NCBI RefSeq assembly: GCF_002929275.1
Contig: NZ_PJIK01000024.1
Span: forward strand, 1-41,048
Direction: 5' to 3'
Length of the DNA: 41,048 nt
Source of the DNA: Arthrobacter sp. ZGTC131
GTDB taxonomy: Bacteria; Actinomycetota; Actinomycetes; Actinomycetales; Micrococcaceae
This document shows positions 1 through 7,768 of the stretch, one piece after another. The position numbers were made by a program, and so were the translations under genes. The notes beneath the pieces are model-generated. The model saw only the letters and a list, made by a program, of their open reading frames with translations. It did no database searches and had not been told where the DNA came from. The first letter of the stretch is position 1. Each line of letters opens with the position of its first letter.

Positions 1-114
1 TGGGCCACCGCGATGCGCAAGAAGGGCTGGGAAATCCCGGCCGAACTGGCACACATCGAAAGCTCCGGCAGCACCCGGCAGGAAGCCAGCTCACTGCTCG
101 CGGCCACGGCCTGA
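1..114 (+). CDS. C-terminal tail of an unrecognised protein (5' end outside window)
   Basis: An open frame runs from the first base to a TGA at 112-114 and gives 37 residues ending in LLAATA. No domain can be recognised in so short a tail. It lies 39 bp before the MetF-like gene on the same strand, so it probably belongs to the same transcription unit. In other bacteria such MetF/PurU units often start with a tetrahydrofolate-dependent methyltransferase or demethylase, but nothing in this tail proves that. The coding call rests on the open frame, GC-rich third positions and operon context. Confidence 0.6.
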   Translation, partial: WATAMRKKGWEIPAELAHIESSGSTRQEASSLLAATA

Positions 115-153
115 CTTCGCCGACCCGCCCGCCCTGATGTTCAGAGAGGACCA

Positions 154-987
154 ATGATGTTCCCCGTCAGAATTGAAATCATCCCTTCGGAGGGAATCGT
201 TGAGCGGGTCAAGGCCCTGGTGCCCTTGACCACGACGCTCACCGTGACGTGCCTGCCCCATCACGGCATTGAGCGGACCATGCGCGCCGCGGTGGAGCTG
301 AGCCTGCTCGGATACCGGGTGCTCCCGCATCTCGCCGCGCGGAGCCTGCACAGCCGTGCCGACCTCACCGGATTCCTCCGCGACTGCAACGCTGCCGGCA
401 TCGGCGACGTGTTCGTGATCGGCGGAGACCGGAAGAACCCGGCCGGCCCGTACGCATCCGCACTCCCGGTGCTGGAGGACATCGAGCAGTACTCCGGCGG
501 GATGATCCGGGCAGGCATCGCCGGCTACCCAGAGGGCCACCCCTCCGTCGGACCTGTGGACATGCTGGACGCCCTGCTTGCAAAGCAGCACCTGGCTTCG
601 CACGTCGTCACACAAATGTGCTTCTCCGCGCCAAAAATCCTTGATTACGCGGCGCTCCTGCGCCGCGAAGGCGTGCAGTTGCCCGTCTGGGCCGGCGTGG
701 CGGGGTCCGTTCCGCGGACCAAGCTGATCTCCCTGGCGACGCAGATCGGCGTCGGAAGTTCCCTGAAGTTCCTCAGCCGCAAGAGCCCGCTGGCCCGCAA
801 ACTCCTGAGCGGGGACCGCTACTCGCCGGACGGCCTGATTGCCGGCCTCGCAAGCCAGCCCGGCGACATTGCGGGCATTCATCTTTACAGCTTCAACAGC
901 CTTGAATCCGTGCCCGCCGGGCCGGACCAGGCCACCACTTCAGCACTCCACACAGCATTGATTCGAGGAGCAGCACGTGACAACTGA
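154..987 (+). CDS. methylenetetrahydrofolate reductase family protein
   Basis: 277 residues forming a single MetF-type (beta-alpha)8 barrel, which interconverts 5,10-methylene-THF and 5-methyl-THF using FAD and NAD(P)H in the cytoplasm. Family signs are the N-terminal segment with VTCLPHHGIERT (about 32-43), the PHLAARS strand (about 58-64) and FVIGGDRKNPAGPY (about 88-101), which matches the conserved GGD segment. The barrel is compact and lacks the regulatory domain of eukaryotic enzymes. The start is one of two adjacent ATGs (154 or 157) behind an AGAGAGGA ribosome site. The 3' end overlaps the permease start by 11 bp. Its placement with purU, away from methionine genes, suggests it works oxidatively to burn methyl groups; that direction is inferred. 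It could also be an ordinary MetF paralogue. Confidence 0.85.
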   Translation: MMFPVRIEIIPSEGIVERVKALVPLTTTLTVTCLPHHGIERTMRAAVELSLLGYRVLPHLAARSLHSRADLTGFLRDCNAAGIGDVFVIGGDRKNPAGPYASALPVLEDIEQYSGGMIRAGIAGYPEGHPSVGPVDMLDALLAKQHLASHVVTQMCFSAPKILDYAALLRREGVQLPVWAGVAGSVPRTKLISLATQIGVGSSLKFLSRKSPLARKLLSGDRYSPDGLIAGLASQPGDIAGIHLYSFNSLESVPAGPDQATTSALHTALIRGAARDN

Positions 988-2449
988 AACCGTAACTTCC
1001 CAGCAAACGCCGCATCTTGAGCGGCAGCTCAGCAACCGGCACATCCAGCTGATCGCCATTGGCGGCGCAATCGGCACCGGCCTCTTCATGGGCTCCGGCA
1101 AAACCATCTCGGCCGCGGGGCCCTCCGTCATCTTCGTCTACATGATCATCGGCTTCATGCTGTTCTTCGTCATGCGGGCCATGGGCGAGCTGCTGCTGAG
1201 CAACCTGAACTACAAATCCTTCAGCGATTTCGCGGCCGATCTTCTCGGTCCGTGGGCTGGCTTCTTCACCGGCTGGACCTACTGGTTCTGCTGGGTCATC
1301 ACCGGAATAGCAGACGTTATCGCCATTGCGGGCTACTCCAAGGAACTCTGGCCGGGGCTGCCGCTGTGGATCCCGGGCCTGGCCACCGTGGCCATCCTTC
1401 TGCTCCTGAACCTCACCACGGTGAAGGCGTTCGGCGAGACGGAGTTCTGGTTTGCGCTGATCAAGATCATCGCCATCGCGGCCCTGATCGTGGTGGGCCT
1501 GTTCATGATCTTCAGCGGATTCCAGTCCGACGCCGGCCCTGCCACCTTCACGAATCTGTGGAGCCACGGCGGCTTCTTCCCGAACGAGTTCATGGGATTC
1601 GTGGCCGGGTTCCAGATCGCCGTCTTCGCCTTCGTGGGCATTGAACTGGTGGGCACCACGGCCGCAGAAGCCAAGGACCCGGAGAAGAACCTGCCCAAGG
1701 CCATCAACTCCATCCCCATCCGTGTGCTCCTCTTCTACGTCGGCGCCCTCATCATCCTGATGTCCGTCACCCCCTGGACCCAGTTCCAGGCAGGCCACAG
1801 CCCGTTCATTGCCATGTTCTCCCTGGCTGGCCTGGGCGCCGCCGCCACCGTGGTGAACCTGGTGGTGCTCAGCTCGGCCATGTCCTCGGCCAACTCCGGC
1901 ATCTACTCCACCTCGCGCATGGTGTACGGGCTGGCACAGGAGGGTGACGCCCCGTCCGTCTTCAGCGCCCTGTCGCGCCGCAAGGTCCCGCAGAATGCCC
2001 TGTTCCTGTCCTGCGTGCTCCTGCTCTCCGGTGTGGTGCTGATGTACGCGGGCCAGGACATCGGCAAGGCCTTCGACATGGTGACCACCGTTTCGGCTGT
2101 CTGCTTCGTCTTCGTCTGGTCCATCATCCTGGCCAGCTACATTGCCTTCCGCAGGCGCCGCCCGCACCTGCACGACGCGTCCAAGTACCGCATGCCCGGC
2201 GGCATCCCCATGGTCTGGGTGGTCTTCGCGTTCTTCGCCTTTGTCCTGTGGGCACTGACCACGCAGCCGGACACCCTGATGGCTCTCCTGGTCACGCCGG
2301 TCTGGTTCATCCTGCTCGGCGCCGCCTGGCTCGTGCTCCGCCGACGCCCCACGCACCTGGCCCGTTATGCGACGTTCCAGGCCGAACTTACGCAGGACCT
2401 GGCGCAGGAGTCATCCCCGGAGCGGGAATTGGGAGAAGTGACGAAATGA
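977..2449 (+). CDS. cycA: D-serine/D-alanine/glycine-type APC amino acid permease
   Basis: 490 residues with about 12 hydrophobic segments, colinear with and strongly similar to the CycA branch of the AAT/APC superfamily. It carries the family loop GGAIGTGLF after the first segment, FFVMRAMGELLLSN, the GWTYWFCWV segment and FAFVGIELVGTTAAE. Known CycA proteins import glycine, D-alanine, D-serine and D-cycloserine by proton symport across the plasma membrane. The start is GTG at 977, preceded by GAGGAG, and overlaps the upstream reductase by 11 bp. The stop overlaps the purU ATG (ATGA at 2446-2449), so the three genes are probably translated together. The context suggests import of an amino acid that feeds one-carbon units, such as glycine or serine. 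The precise substrate is inferred from similarity only. Confidence 0.9.
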   Translation: MTTETVTSQQTPHLERQLSNRHIQLIAIGGAIGTGLFMGSGKTISAAGPSVIFVYMIIGFMLFFVMRAMGELLLSNLNYKSFSDFAADLLGPWAGFFTGWTYWFCWVITGIADVIAIAGYSKELWPGLPLWIPGLATVAILLLLNLTTVKAFGETEFWFALIKIIAIAALIVVGLFMIFSGFQSDAGPATFTNLWSHGGFFPNEFMGFVAGFQIAVFAFVGIELVGTTAAEAKDPEKNLPKAINSIPIRVLLFYVGALIILMSVTPWTQFQAGHSPFIAMFSLAGLGAAATVVNLVVLSSAMSSANSGIYSTSRMVYGLAQEGDAPSVFSALSRRKVPQNALFLSCVLLLSGVVLMYAGQDIGKAFDMVTTVSAVCFVFVWSIILASYIAFRRRRPHLHDASKYRMPGGIPMVWVVFAFFAFVLWALTTQPDTLMALLVTPVWFILLGAAWLVLRRRPTHLARYATFQAELTQDLAQESSPERELGEVTK

Positions 2450-3381
2450 CCGCCGCGCAGACGCTAGACAGTCCCGTCCGAAATCCGAAGGAACCGGCAG
2501 CCTGGGAGCATATCCTGACGGTCGACTGTGCCGAGTCTCCGGGCATCGTCCATGCGGTTTCGGGATTCCTGCTCAGCCACGGCTGCGACATCATCGACAT
2601 CAAACAGTACGGCGACAAGGCCCAAGGGCACTTCTTCATGCGGGTACATTTCTCCTCGACCCAGGAGAATGCAGCGCAGGAGACTGCGGCGCAGGAGTCC
2701 GTCAGCACGGAGGGGCTGCGCCGGGACTTCACGCCGGTGGCGGAGAAGTGGCGGATGAACTGGCAGCTGGAGCCGCACGGCCGGAAACGCCGTGTCCTGG
2801 TGATGGTGTCCAAAATGGGCCACTGCCTCAATGACCTGCTCTTCAGGGCACGCACGGGCGACATTCCCGTGGAGATTGTGGCGGTGGTGTCCAACCACCG
2901 CGACCAGGAGGGCCTGGTGGAATGGCATGGCATCCCGTTCTTCCACCTGCCGGTCACGAAGGCCACAAAGCCCGACGCCGAAGCCCGGCTTCTGGAGCTC
3001 GTCGACGCATTCGACGTGGAACTGGTGGTGCTGGCCCGCTATATGCAGGTCCTCAGCGACGAACTTTCGGCCAAACTGGCGGGGCGGACCATCAACATCC
3101 ACCACTCGTTCCTGCCCAGCTTCAAGGGTGCTAAGCCCTACCACCAGGCCTACGACCGCGGCGTCAAAACCGTGGGCGCCACGGCGCATTACGTCAACGC
3201 CGAACTCGATGAGGGCCCGATCATTTCGCAGCAGGTGATCGACGTGGACCACACGTACACCGCCGATGACCTGGTGGCAGTGGGCCGGGACGCCGAGTGC
3301 GCGGCCCTCCGTAACGCCGTCCGCTGGCATTGCGAGGGCAGGATCCTGCTCCTCGGCAACCGCACCGTCATCTTGAGGTAG
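2446..3381 (+). CDS. purU: formyltetrahydrofolate deformylase
   Basis: 311 residues. An N-terminal ACT domain (about 20-100) starts with ILTVDCAESPGIVHAVSGF, and a formyltransferase-fold hydrolase domain (about 110-305) follows. The catalytic signature INIHHSFLPSFKG carries the histidines near 219-220, and the conserved aspartate lies near 255 in ELDEGPII. PurU hydrolyses 10-formyl-THF to formate and THF, balancing the folate pool. The start is the ATG at 2446 overlapping the permease stop; an in-frame extension upstream is covered by cycA and is not used. A low-complexity stretch with repeated AAQE units (about 75-85) sits in the ACT domain region and looks lineage-specific. With the MetF-like gene it would complete oxidation of methyl-THF to formate. 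Confidence 0.93.
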   Translation: MTAAQTLDSPVRNPKEPAAWEHILTVDCAESPGIVHAVSGFLLSHGCDIIDIKQYGDKAQGHFFMRVHFSSTQENAAQETAAQESVSTEGLRRDFTPVAEKWRMNWQLEPHGRKRRVLVMVSKMGHCLNDLLFRARTGDIPVEIVAVVSNHRDQEGLVEWHGIPFFHLPVTKATKPDAEARLLELVDAFDVELVVLARYMQVLSDELSAKLAGRTINIHHSFLPSFKGAKPYHQAYDRGVKTVGATAHYVNAELDEGPIISQQVIDVDHTYTADDLVAVGRDAECAALRNAVRWHCEGRILLLGNRTVILR

Positions 3382-3397
3382 TGCGGTTACAAGCGAA

Positions 3398-3802
3398 TCA
3401 GTACAGCGCTTCGATTGGTGCAACCGCGACCAGGCCCTTGGCCGCCTCGGCGAGCCGCACGTCCAGGGTAATTAGGGCGTCGGCCTGCAGCTGGGTCAGC
3501 GCGATGTATTCGGCGTCGAGGGTGTCCGGCCAGCCCAGCTGGTCGGCCACCTTCCAGGCGACGTTCTGAAGGACCCGGTCTCCGAGCAGCCTGATGCGAA
3601 GCGCCCGCACGTAGTCGAGCTGCCGCGCCGCATCCGCATGGGACACCTCGCCGCGCCGAACGGCCTGGTAGAGAAGCGACAGGACCTGCGAGCGAAGAAG
3701 GGTCGGGGCCACCAGCTGGCACCCGTCGCCGGTGACGGTTTGGTCCTGGGCCAGCCGTAGGGCCGTGTCCGGGGTGATCACATACCGAGTCATGGACCCC
3801 AT
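3398..3802 (-). CDS. PIN-domain protein, solitary VapC-like putative ribonuclease
   Basis: About 131-134 residues, depending on whether translation starts at 3802 or at the second ATG at 3793 (MTRYVI). The pattern fits a PIN fold: an N-terminal acidic site in VITPDTALRLA, a central glutamate region in LDAEYIALTQL, and a C-terminal ALITLDVRLAEAAKGL segment of the VapC type. PIN proteins are usually Mg2+-dependent ribonucleases and often act as toxins. The 128 bp upstream on its strand contain no plausible antitoxin frame, and the downstream side is the convergent purU gene, so no partner is visible. It may be an orphan toxin or a PIN protein with another role. The domain call is good; toxin activity is unproven. 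Confidence 0.7.
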   Translation of the reverse strand: MGSMTRYVITPDTALRLAQDQTVTGDGCQLVAPTLLRSQVLSLLYQAVRRGEVSHADAARQLDYVRALRIRLLGDRVLQNVAWKVADQLGWPDTLDAEYIALTQLQADALITLDVRLAEAAKGLVAVAPIEALY

Positions 3803-3875
3803 TTTCGCTCACGTCGCATTCCCTCGGAACCGCGCCAGGGGTCCGGCGTACGCCCGTCCCCCCCGACGCACGCGA

Positions 3876-3901
3876 ACGACGGCGGGAGGTCCCGCCGTCG
3901 T
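3876..3901. terminator. GC-rich hairpin, copy 1 of the window-wide family
   Basis: A 12-bp perfect inverted repeat with a 2-nt centre (ACGACGGCGGGA, GG, TCCCGCCGTCGT) lies 29 bp past the stop of the minus-strand MOSC gene and upstream of the PIN gene. It shares its core with hairpins near 11669, 12821, 36778 and 38177. No long T-tract follows on the minus strand, so it is probably a hairpin-only terminator or a REP-like repeat. Confidence 0.65.
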
Positions 3902-3930
3902 CCGCTTTCCGTGACGGCCCTTCCGCCTGA

Positions 3931-4503
3931 CTACGGCAGCCGCGACGGCCGCAGCAGGGTGGGATCGCCGGCGCGCTCGGGGTCGAGGGGTACCGGGCTG
4001 ATCAGCACGGCAGGTCCGCGGTGCAGCACGCCGTCGGAGAGCGGCTGGCAGCGAACACCGCCCCGCCCGCGCATGGCCTTGTGTGCGCCCGGGGCGAGCA
4101 TTTGGTCCATCCAGGCGCAGGGGTGGGCGGGCCGCCCGGCCTTTAGCCGCACCAGGTCCCCGCGCGATTCCAGCACGAAGTCGTTCCCGATCAGCGGAGC
4201 CAGGTGGGCTCCTCTGAGGACCACATTGCGCCGCGTCAGCAGCGGGTCCAGGGGTGCCGTGCCCAGCTCCGCGGCCATGGCCTCGAGCGCCTCGATCGCG
4301 AAGACGGTGACAGCGGCGTCCATATGCGCGGCCTTGCCGAAGAACCGGTCGCCGACGATGCCCTTGCCAGCCACCACGTCAACACGGTCGGCGTCGGTGG
4401 TGGGGACGTCCGCCGCACCCTCGCGGGCGCGGCCGAAGTAGGCGTGCGCCGGCGACACCAGAAGGTGCAGCACCTCGACGTCGTACCTGTAGCTAGCCGT
4501 CAT
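3931..4503 (-). CDS. MOSC domain-containing protein
   Basis: 190 residues with the MOSC (molybdenum cofactor sulfurase C-terminal) layout: VAGKGIVGDRFFGK (about 44-57), TRRNVVLRG (about 90-98), HPCAWMD with a cysteine near 129, and RGRGGVRC (about 145-152). MOSC domains are predicted sulfur carriers that bind molybdenum cofactor or sulfur through a conserved cysteine. Stand-alone bacterial versions resemble YiiM, which detoxifies N-hydroxylated compounds. Start ATG 4503 follows GGGAG at close spacing. The gene ends before hairpin copy 1. No molybdoenzyme or cofactor-biosynthesis gene is adjacent, so the partner is unknown. Confidence 0.8.
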   Translation of the reverse strand: MTASYRYDVEVLHLLVSPAHAYFGRAREGAADVPTTDADRVDVVAGKGIVGDRFFGKAAHMDAAVTVFAIEALEAMAAELGTAPLDPLLTRRNVVLRGAHLAPLIGNDFVLESRGDLVRLKAGRPAHPCAWMDQMLAPGAHKAMRGRGGVRCQPLSDGVLHRGPAVLISPVPLDPERAGDPTLLRPSRLP

Positions 4504-4573
4504 GCTCCCAAACTATCCTTCCCGCAGGGGCGGCACACCATGGCCTGCCGGCCGGGAATCCTACTGCGGGCGT

Positions 4574-4768
4574 TCACGTCAGCGCGAGGCCGTGTTCCTC
4601 CAGCGCGTCCTCGATGATGCGGATCGCCTTCGGGCCGACGCCGTGCAGCCTGGACAGCTCCGCACGGGAGACACTTGCCAGCCCTCGGAGCGATGTATAG
4701 CCCGCCTCAGTCAGGGCGCGCGTTGCCGGGGCCCCGATCTTGGGGAGGGCATCGAGTGATGTTGTCAT
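4574..4768 (-). CDS. small helix-hairpin-helix protein
   Basis: 64 residues that almost entirely make up a helix-hairpin-helix fold. LPKIGAPATRALTEAGYTSL (about 8-27) resembles the C-terminal domain of the RNA polymerase alpha subunit and other HhH proteins, and SRLHGVGPKAIRIIEDALEE (about 39-58) is the second hairpin with its GVGPKA turn. Such modules bind the DNA backbone without sequence specificity. Start ATG 4768 has a weak AAGGTC upstream. It stands alone, about 70 bp before the MOSC gene on the same strand. A role in nucleoid, repair or transcription is possible, but nothing in the context selects one. Confidence 0.75.
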   Translation of the reverse strand: MTTSLDALPKIGAPATRALTEAGYTSLRGLASVSRAELSRLHGVGPKAIRIIEDALEEHGLALT

Positions 4769-4901
4769 TCATCGACCTTAGGAGTCGTGAGTGCCAGCCG
4801 CAGGAGGACTGGTCTCGTGTGGGCGGCCATGGGCCGGACTGACAACAGGCAGGAACCGCTTTGCCGACCCTGCAAACGTCAGCTGCCCGGTCGCAGCCGG
4901 C

Positions 4902-6104
4902 TCAGGCTTTTTTGGGCGGCAGCGCCAGCCTGCAGACCTTGGCCCAGGTGGAGCCGACCTGCTTCCAGATGGGGCCGGTGGTGTAGATCAGCCCGTAGCG
5001 CTGGCAAATTTCGCGGACCTTAGGCGCGATTTCCGCGTAGCGGTTGGACGGGAGGTCCGGGAAGAGGTGGTGTTCGATCTGGTGTGACAGGTTGCCGGTC
5101 ATCAGGTGCATGAACTTGGAGCCTGAGATGTTGGCGGAGCCGATCATCTGGCGGACGTACCAGTCCCCGCGGGTTTCGCCGTCCACCATTTCCTCGGTGA
5201 AGGTGTCCGTGCCCTCGGGGAAGTGGCCGCAGAAGATGACCGCGTGTGCCCAGAGGTTGCGGACGGCGTTGGCGGTCAGCGTTCCGTAGAGGGCCTGCTT
5301 GCCGGAACCGGTGAGCATGGCCACGGCGGGGGTTGCGGCGTAGTCCTTGGTGAACTGTGTGGCAACCTTCCGGCCCAGCGCCTTGAGGTCCTTGACGAGG
5401 GCTTCCTTGGACTTCCTGCCTTCCTTGTACTCGGTCAGCTCGAGGTCGTAGATCGCGATGCCCCACTCGAAGACCGGGGCCAGAAGTGCGTTGTAGAGCG
5501 GGTTGCCCAGGTTGAAGGGCGTCCATTCCTGCTCCGGGTCCATCCGCAGCAGGTTGAATCCGACGTCGTTGTCCTTGCCCACCACGTTGGTCCAACGGTG
5601 GTGTGAGTCATTATGGGTGTTCTGCCAGGCACGTGACGGGGTGACGAAGTCCCACTCCCAGGTGGTGGAGTGGATATCGGGGTCCCGCATCCAGTCCCAC
5701 TGACCGTGCAGAATGTTGTGCCCGAGCTCCATGTTTTCTAGGATCTTGGCGAGGCTCAACAGCGCGGTGCCGGTAACCCAGGCTGCCTTGTTCTTGCTGA
5801 CCAACAATGCAGCGCGGCCGGAAATCTCCAGCCCGCGCTGAATCTTGATCATGCGCCGGATATAGGCGGCATCCGTAGCCCCGCGCTTGGCCAGGATGTC
5901 GTCGCGGATAGCGTCCAGTTCCCGGCCGAGCTCGGCGACCTGCTCGTCGGAGAGGTGCGCCGCGGACGGCGGCCTCAGCGTCGGGCCGCCGGACTCGGCG
6001 AGAGCGCCGGGACGGATCTTCGCCGCACCCGGTGCCTTCTTCGTGGGGGCATCGTCTGGCACGGCGTCCCCGGAAACGTCAGGCTTGTTGGTCCTAATCG
6101 TCAT
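4902..6104 (-). CDS. membrane fatty acid (acyl-CoA) desaturase
   Basis: 400 residues of the integral-membrane di-iron desaturase family, close to the linoleoyl-CoA/DesA3 branch. All three histidine boxes are present: HNILH (129-133), HNDSHH (164-169) and QIEHH (342-346). These ligate the iron pair that inserts a cis double bond into an acyl chain using O2. Hydrophobic segments lie near 98-125 and 200-300. The first 45 residues are polar, Pro/Ala-rich and probably disordered. ATG 6104 follows GAGGAG with 10-nt spacing. The TetR gene directly upstream on the same strand suggests lipid-responsive control of membrane fluidity. Electron donors (ferredoxin or oxidoreductase) are not encoded nearby, and regiospecificity cannot be read from the sequence. 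Confidence 0.9.
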   Translation of the reverse strand: MTIRTNKPDVSGDAVPDDAPTKKAPGAAKIRPGALAESGGPTLRPPSAAHLSDEQVAELGRELDAIRDDILAKRGATDAAYIRRMIKIQRGLEISGRAALLVSKNKAAWVTGTALLSLAKILENMELGHNILHGQWDWMRDPDIHSTTWEWDFVTPSRAWQNTHNDSHHRWTNVVGKDNDVGFNLLRMDPEQEWTPFNLGNPLYNALLAPVFEWGIAIYDLELTEYKEGRKSKEALVKDLKALGRKVATQFTKDYAATPAVAMLTGSGKQALYGTLTANAVRNLWAHAVIFCGHFPEGTDTFTEEMVDGETRGDWYVRQMIGSANISGSKFMHLMTGNLSHQIEHHLFPDLPSNRYAEIAPKVREICQRYGLIYTTGPIWKQVGSTWAKVCRLALPPKKA

Positions 6105-6220
6105 GCAGTCATACTCCTCAGAGGTAGAGGTTCACGGGTCCGGCCAGCTGCCAAAACGCGCGTCTGGTTAGTTGGCCCGGCCCGTTGTGGGGCCGAGCCC
6201 TGGTTAGCGGTCGCCACGGT

Positions 6221-6871
6221 TTAACCCGGGGACAGCTCCGTCTGGGGGTTACTGCCGTCCGCGATGAAGAGCCACGGCGGCATGAAGCTGATGAGTTCGC
6301 GTGCCAGGTCGTGGGCGGTATGAGGCTGGCCTGTCCTGAAGGCGTGCATCACTCCACTCACGATCAGCCCGGCGAACGAGTTCGCCATGAGGTCGATTCG
6401 CGTGTCCGGCCATTGGGGCCTGGCGATCGCCATGATCGGGCGGCAGCCCCGGGCGAACCCTTGGATGGCTCTCGCCACTGTGCCGCCGGCGCGCTCGGAG
6501 AGCAGCAGGTGCTCGTAGAGCTCCCGGTGCTCGAAGACCGTCTGGAGGATGAGCTCGAGAGCGAACTCAGAGACGGCTTGCCCGTCGGCGCCGTGCACGG
6601 TCCGGGCCTCAATATCGAGGGCAGCAATCTCGGTGACCAGGTCATCGAGGATGAATAACGCGAGCTCCTCGACGCTGGCGAACTGCTCATAGAACCCGCT
6701 CCGGCTGAGCCCCGCCTCGAGCGCAATGCGGGTCACGGACGCGGCACCGAGGCCTTCCGCCTTAACGACCTTCGTCAGCGCCTCCACCAGAAGACGTTGT
6801 GACGCCTTCGCCCGAGGATCGGTCGATCCTCTCCGCGTAACGCGGGCCCGACTACGTCCTTGCTGTGCCAT
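6221..6871 (-). CDS. TetR/AcrR family transcriptional regulator
   Basis: 216 residues with an N-terminal TetR helix-turn-helix (about 22-70; GAASVTRIALEAGLSRSGFY is the recognition region) and a helical ligand-binding half whose sequence does not reveal the ligand. The N-terminus is basic (SRARVTRRGS). The stop is 117 bp upstream of the desaturase start on the same strand, so the pair may be co-transcribed. On the minus strand a TAGAAT -10 element (6883-6878) is about 7 nt from the ATG, which suggests a leaderless transcript. A perfect 12-bp palindrome (6896-6907) just upstream is a plausible operator. Control of the desaturase, for example by acyl-CoA, is inferred from neighbourhood. Confidence 0.85.
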   Translation of the reverse strand: MAQQGRSRARVTRRGSTDPRAKASQRLLVEALTKVVKAEGLGAASVTRIALEAGLSRSGFYEQFASVEELALFILDDLVTEIAALDIEARTVHGADGQAVSEFALELILQTVFEHRELYEHLLLSERAGGTVARAIQGFARGCRPIMAIARPQWPDTRIDLMANSFAGLIVSGVMHAFRTGQPHTAHDLARELISFMPPWLFIADGSNPQTELSPG

Positions 6872-6895
6872 AAACCCATTCTAGAGGTAGTTACA

Positions 6896-6907
6896 GCACA
6901 CGTGTGC
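6896..6907. promoter_or_regulatory. candidate TetR operator, 12-bp palindrome
   Basis: GCACACGTGTGC is a perfect palindrome 25-36 bp upstream of the TetR start and just upstream of its TAGAAT -10 element, so it would overlap the -35 region. This suits autorepression. No second copy was found before the desaturase, so control of that gene through this site would need a shared transcript. Confidence 0.45.
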
Positions 6908-6997
6908 AGTAGCGGAAAAGAGACGGCTTACCAATACATGTGCCCTTCGACGGGACGCTGTCAGGCGCGCACGAGCACAGGACTTGCCGGCACTTAG

Positions 6998-7380
6998 TCA
7001 GAGTCCGCCGGCTATGCGGATGGTTGTGCCGGTGGCGTAGCTTGCGTCGTCGGGGAGAAGCCAGGCAATGGCTCCCGCGATCTCGTCGGGCTTCCCGGCA
7101 CGGCCCATCGGGATCACTGCTGCGATCTTCGCCGGACGGTCGGGGTCCTGGTGGAAGTCGGTCCACACCGTCCCGGGAGAGACAGCGTTCACCCGGATCT
7201 TCTTGCCGGCGAGTTCCTTGGAAAGTCCGACCGTGAGCGCTTCGACTGCGGCTTTCGCCGCAGCATAGTGGGCGTAGGTGCCGGCGCCGCCGAGCGTCGC
7301 GGCGGCGGACGAGATGTTGACGATGGAGCCGCCGCCGGCCTGGCTGATCGGGCCGATGGCGTACTTCAAACACTTCGACT
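6998..7380 (-). pseudogene. short-chain dehydrogenase/reductase, N-terminal half missing
   Basis: The minus-strand frame encodes the C-terminal half of a classical SDR: CLKYAI, GGGSIVNISSAAA (catalytic Ser region), YAHYAAAKAA (catalytic Tyr and Lys), IRVNAVSPGTVWTDF and a C-terminal TGTTIRIAGGL. A complete SDR has about 250 residues; only about 125 remain. The nucleotide-binding TGxxxGIG segment and the NAG motif are absent. Similarity fades upstream of about 7375-7380, where the frame continues into unrelated LRDFVGRES. An apparent TTG start at 7369 lies inside a conserved strand and is probably not genuine. The break lies about 170 bp from the start of the IS110 remnant, so a mobile-element rearrangement is the likely cause. 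It is unlikely to encode an active enzyme. Confidence 0.75.
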
Positions 7381-7510
7381 CTCTACCGACGAAGTCCCTG
7401 AGCCTGAGTACTAGGTGAGGCGTTGTCGAGAGATCTGACTCTGGCGCGGCGGAGCGGACAGGGCTAGCATTCCCCGTTGTTACGCCATCTCGAGAGAAGG
7501 AGATTTCGCG

Positions 7511-7582
7511 ATGTCCGTAGAGTCAATAAAGAACGGTAATACTGGAAAAGGTCTTGAGCCGGCGTGGCCCAGCAAAAACTGA
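7511..7582 (+). CDS. 23-codon ORF with strong ribosome site, probably a gene start cut by the IS element
   Basis: A GAAGGAG ribosome-binding sequence lies 8 nt before the ATG at 7511. The frame reads MSVESIKNGNTGKG and stops at TGA 7580-7582. The sequence after about 7553 forms the first arm of an inverted repeat that probably belongs to the IS110 left end, so the original gene may have been separated from its body there. It is too short to identify. It could equally be a short leader peptide or chance. The 7381-7510 interval before it holds nothing else I recognise. Confidence 0.3.
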   Translation: MSVESIKNGNTGKGLEPAWPSKN

Positions 7583-7768
7583 CGTGCCTGGCGGCACTGT
7601 CTTACCTACGATCTGTCCGCCGGCTCAAGGTCCGTCAAAGGGTGTCGAGCCAGGCGGACATGACTTCATAGGAGCCTGATTCGACCAGTCCCATTATCGG
7701 GTTGTCTGCCCACCTGGCCCGCGCCCGTTCCATCAGCCATTGATCTCGACTGAGGGGCAACTTCCATC
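7553..7768 (+). ncRNA. candidate IS110 left-end bridge RNA region
   Basis: This 216-nt non-coding stretch lies directly before an IS110-family recombinase, where group IS110 elements encode their bridge RNA. Two structural signs are visible. CTTGAGCCGGCG (7553-7564) pairs with CGCCGGCTCAAG (7618-7629). Further on, GTCGA (7644-7648) and CAGGC (7651-7655) pair with GCCTG (7674-7678) and TCGAC (7681-7685), enclosing an 18-nt internal loop. A stem with a large internal loop is the shape of a bridge-RNA guide loop. Assignment is by position and fold, not by sequence match. The recombinase is broken, so the RNA could no longer act in cis. Confidence 0.4.

Noticed and set aside
893-2356. 487-codon open frame on the minus strand across the permease
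   Set aside because: Composition is skewed (His/Asp/Glu/Gly-rich, no hydrophobic core), it mirrors the codon bias of cycA, and there is no homology; a shadow frame.
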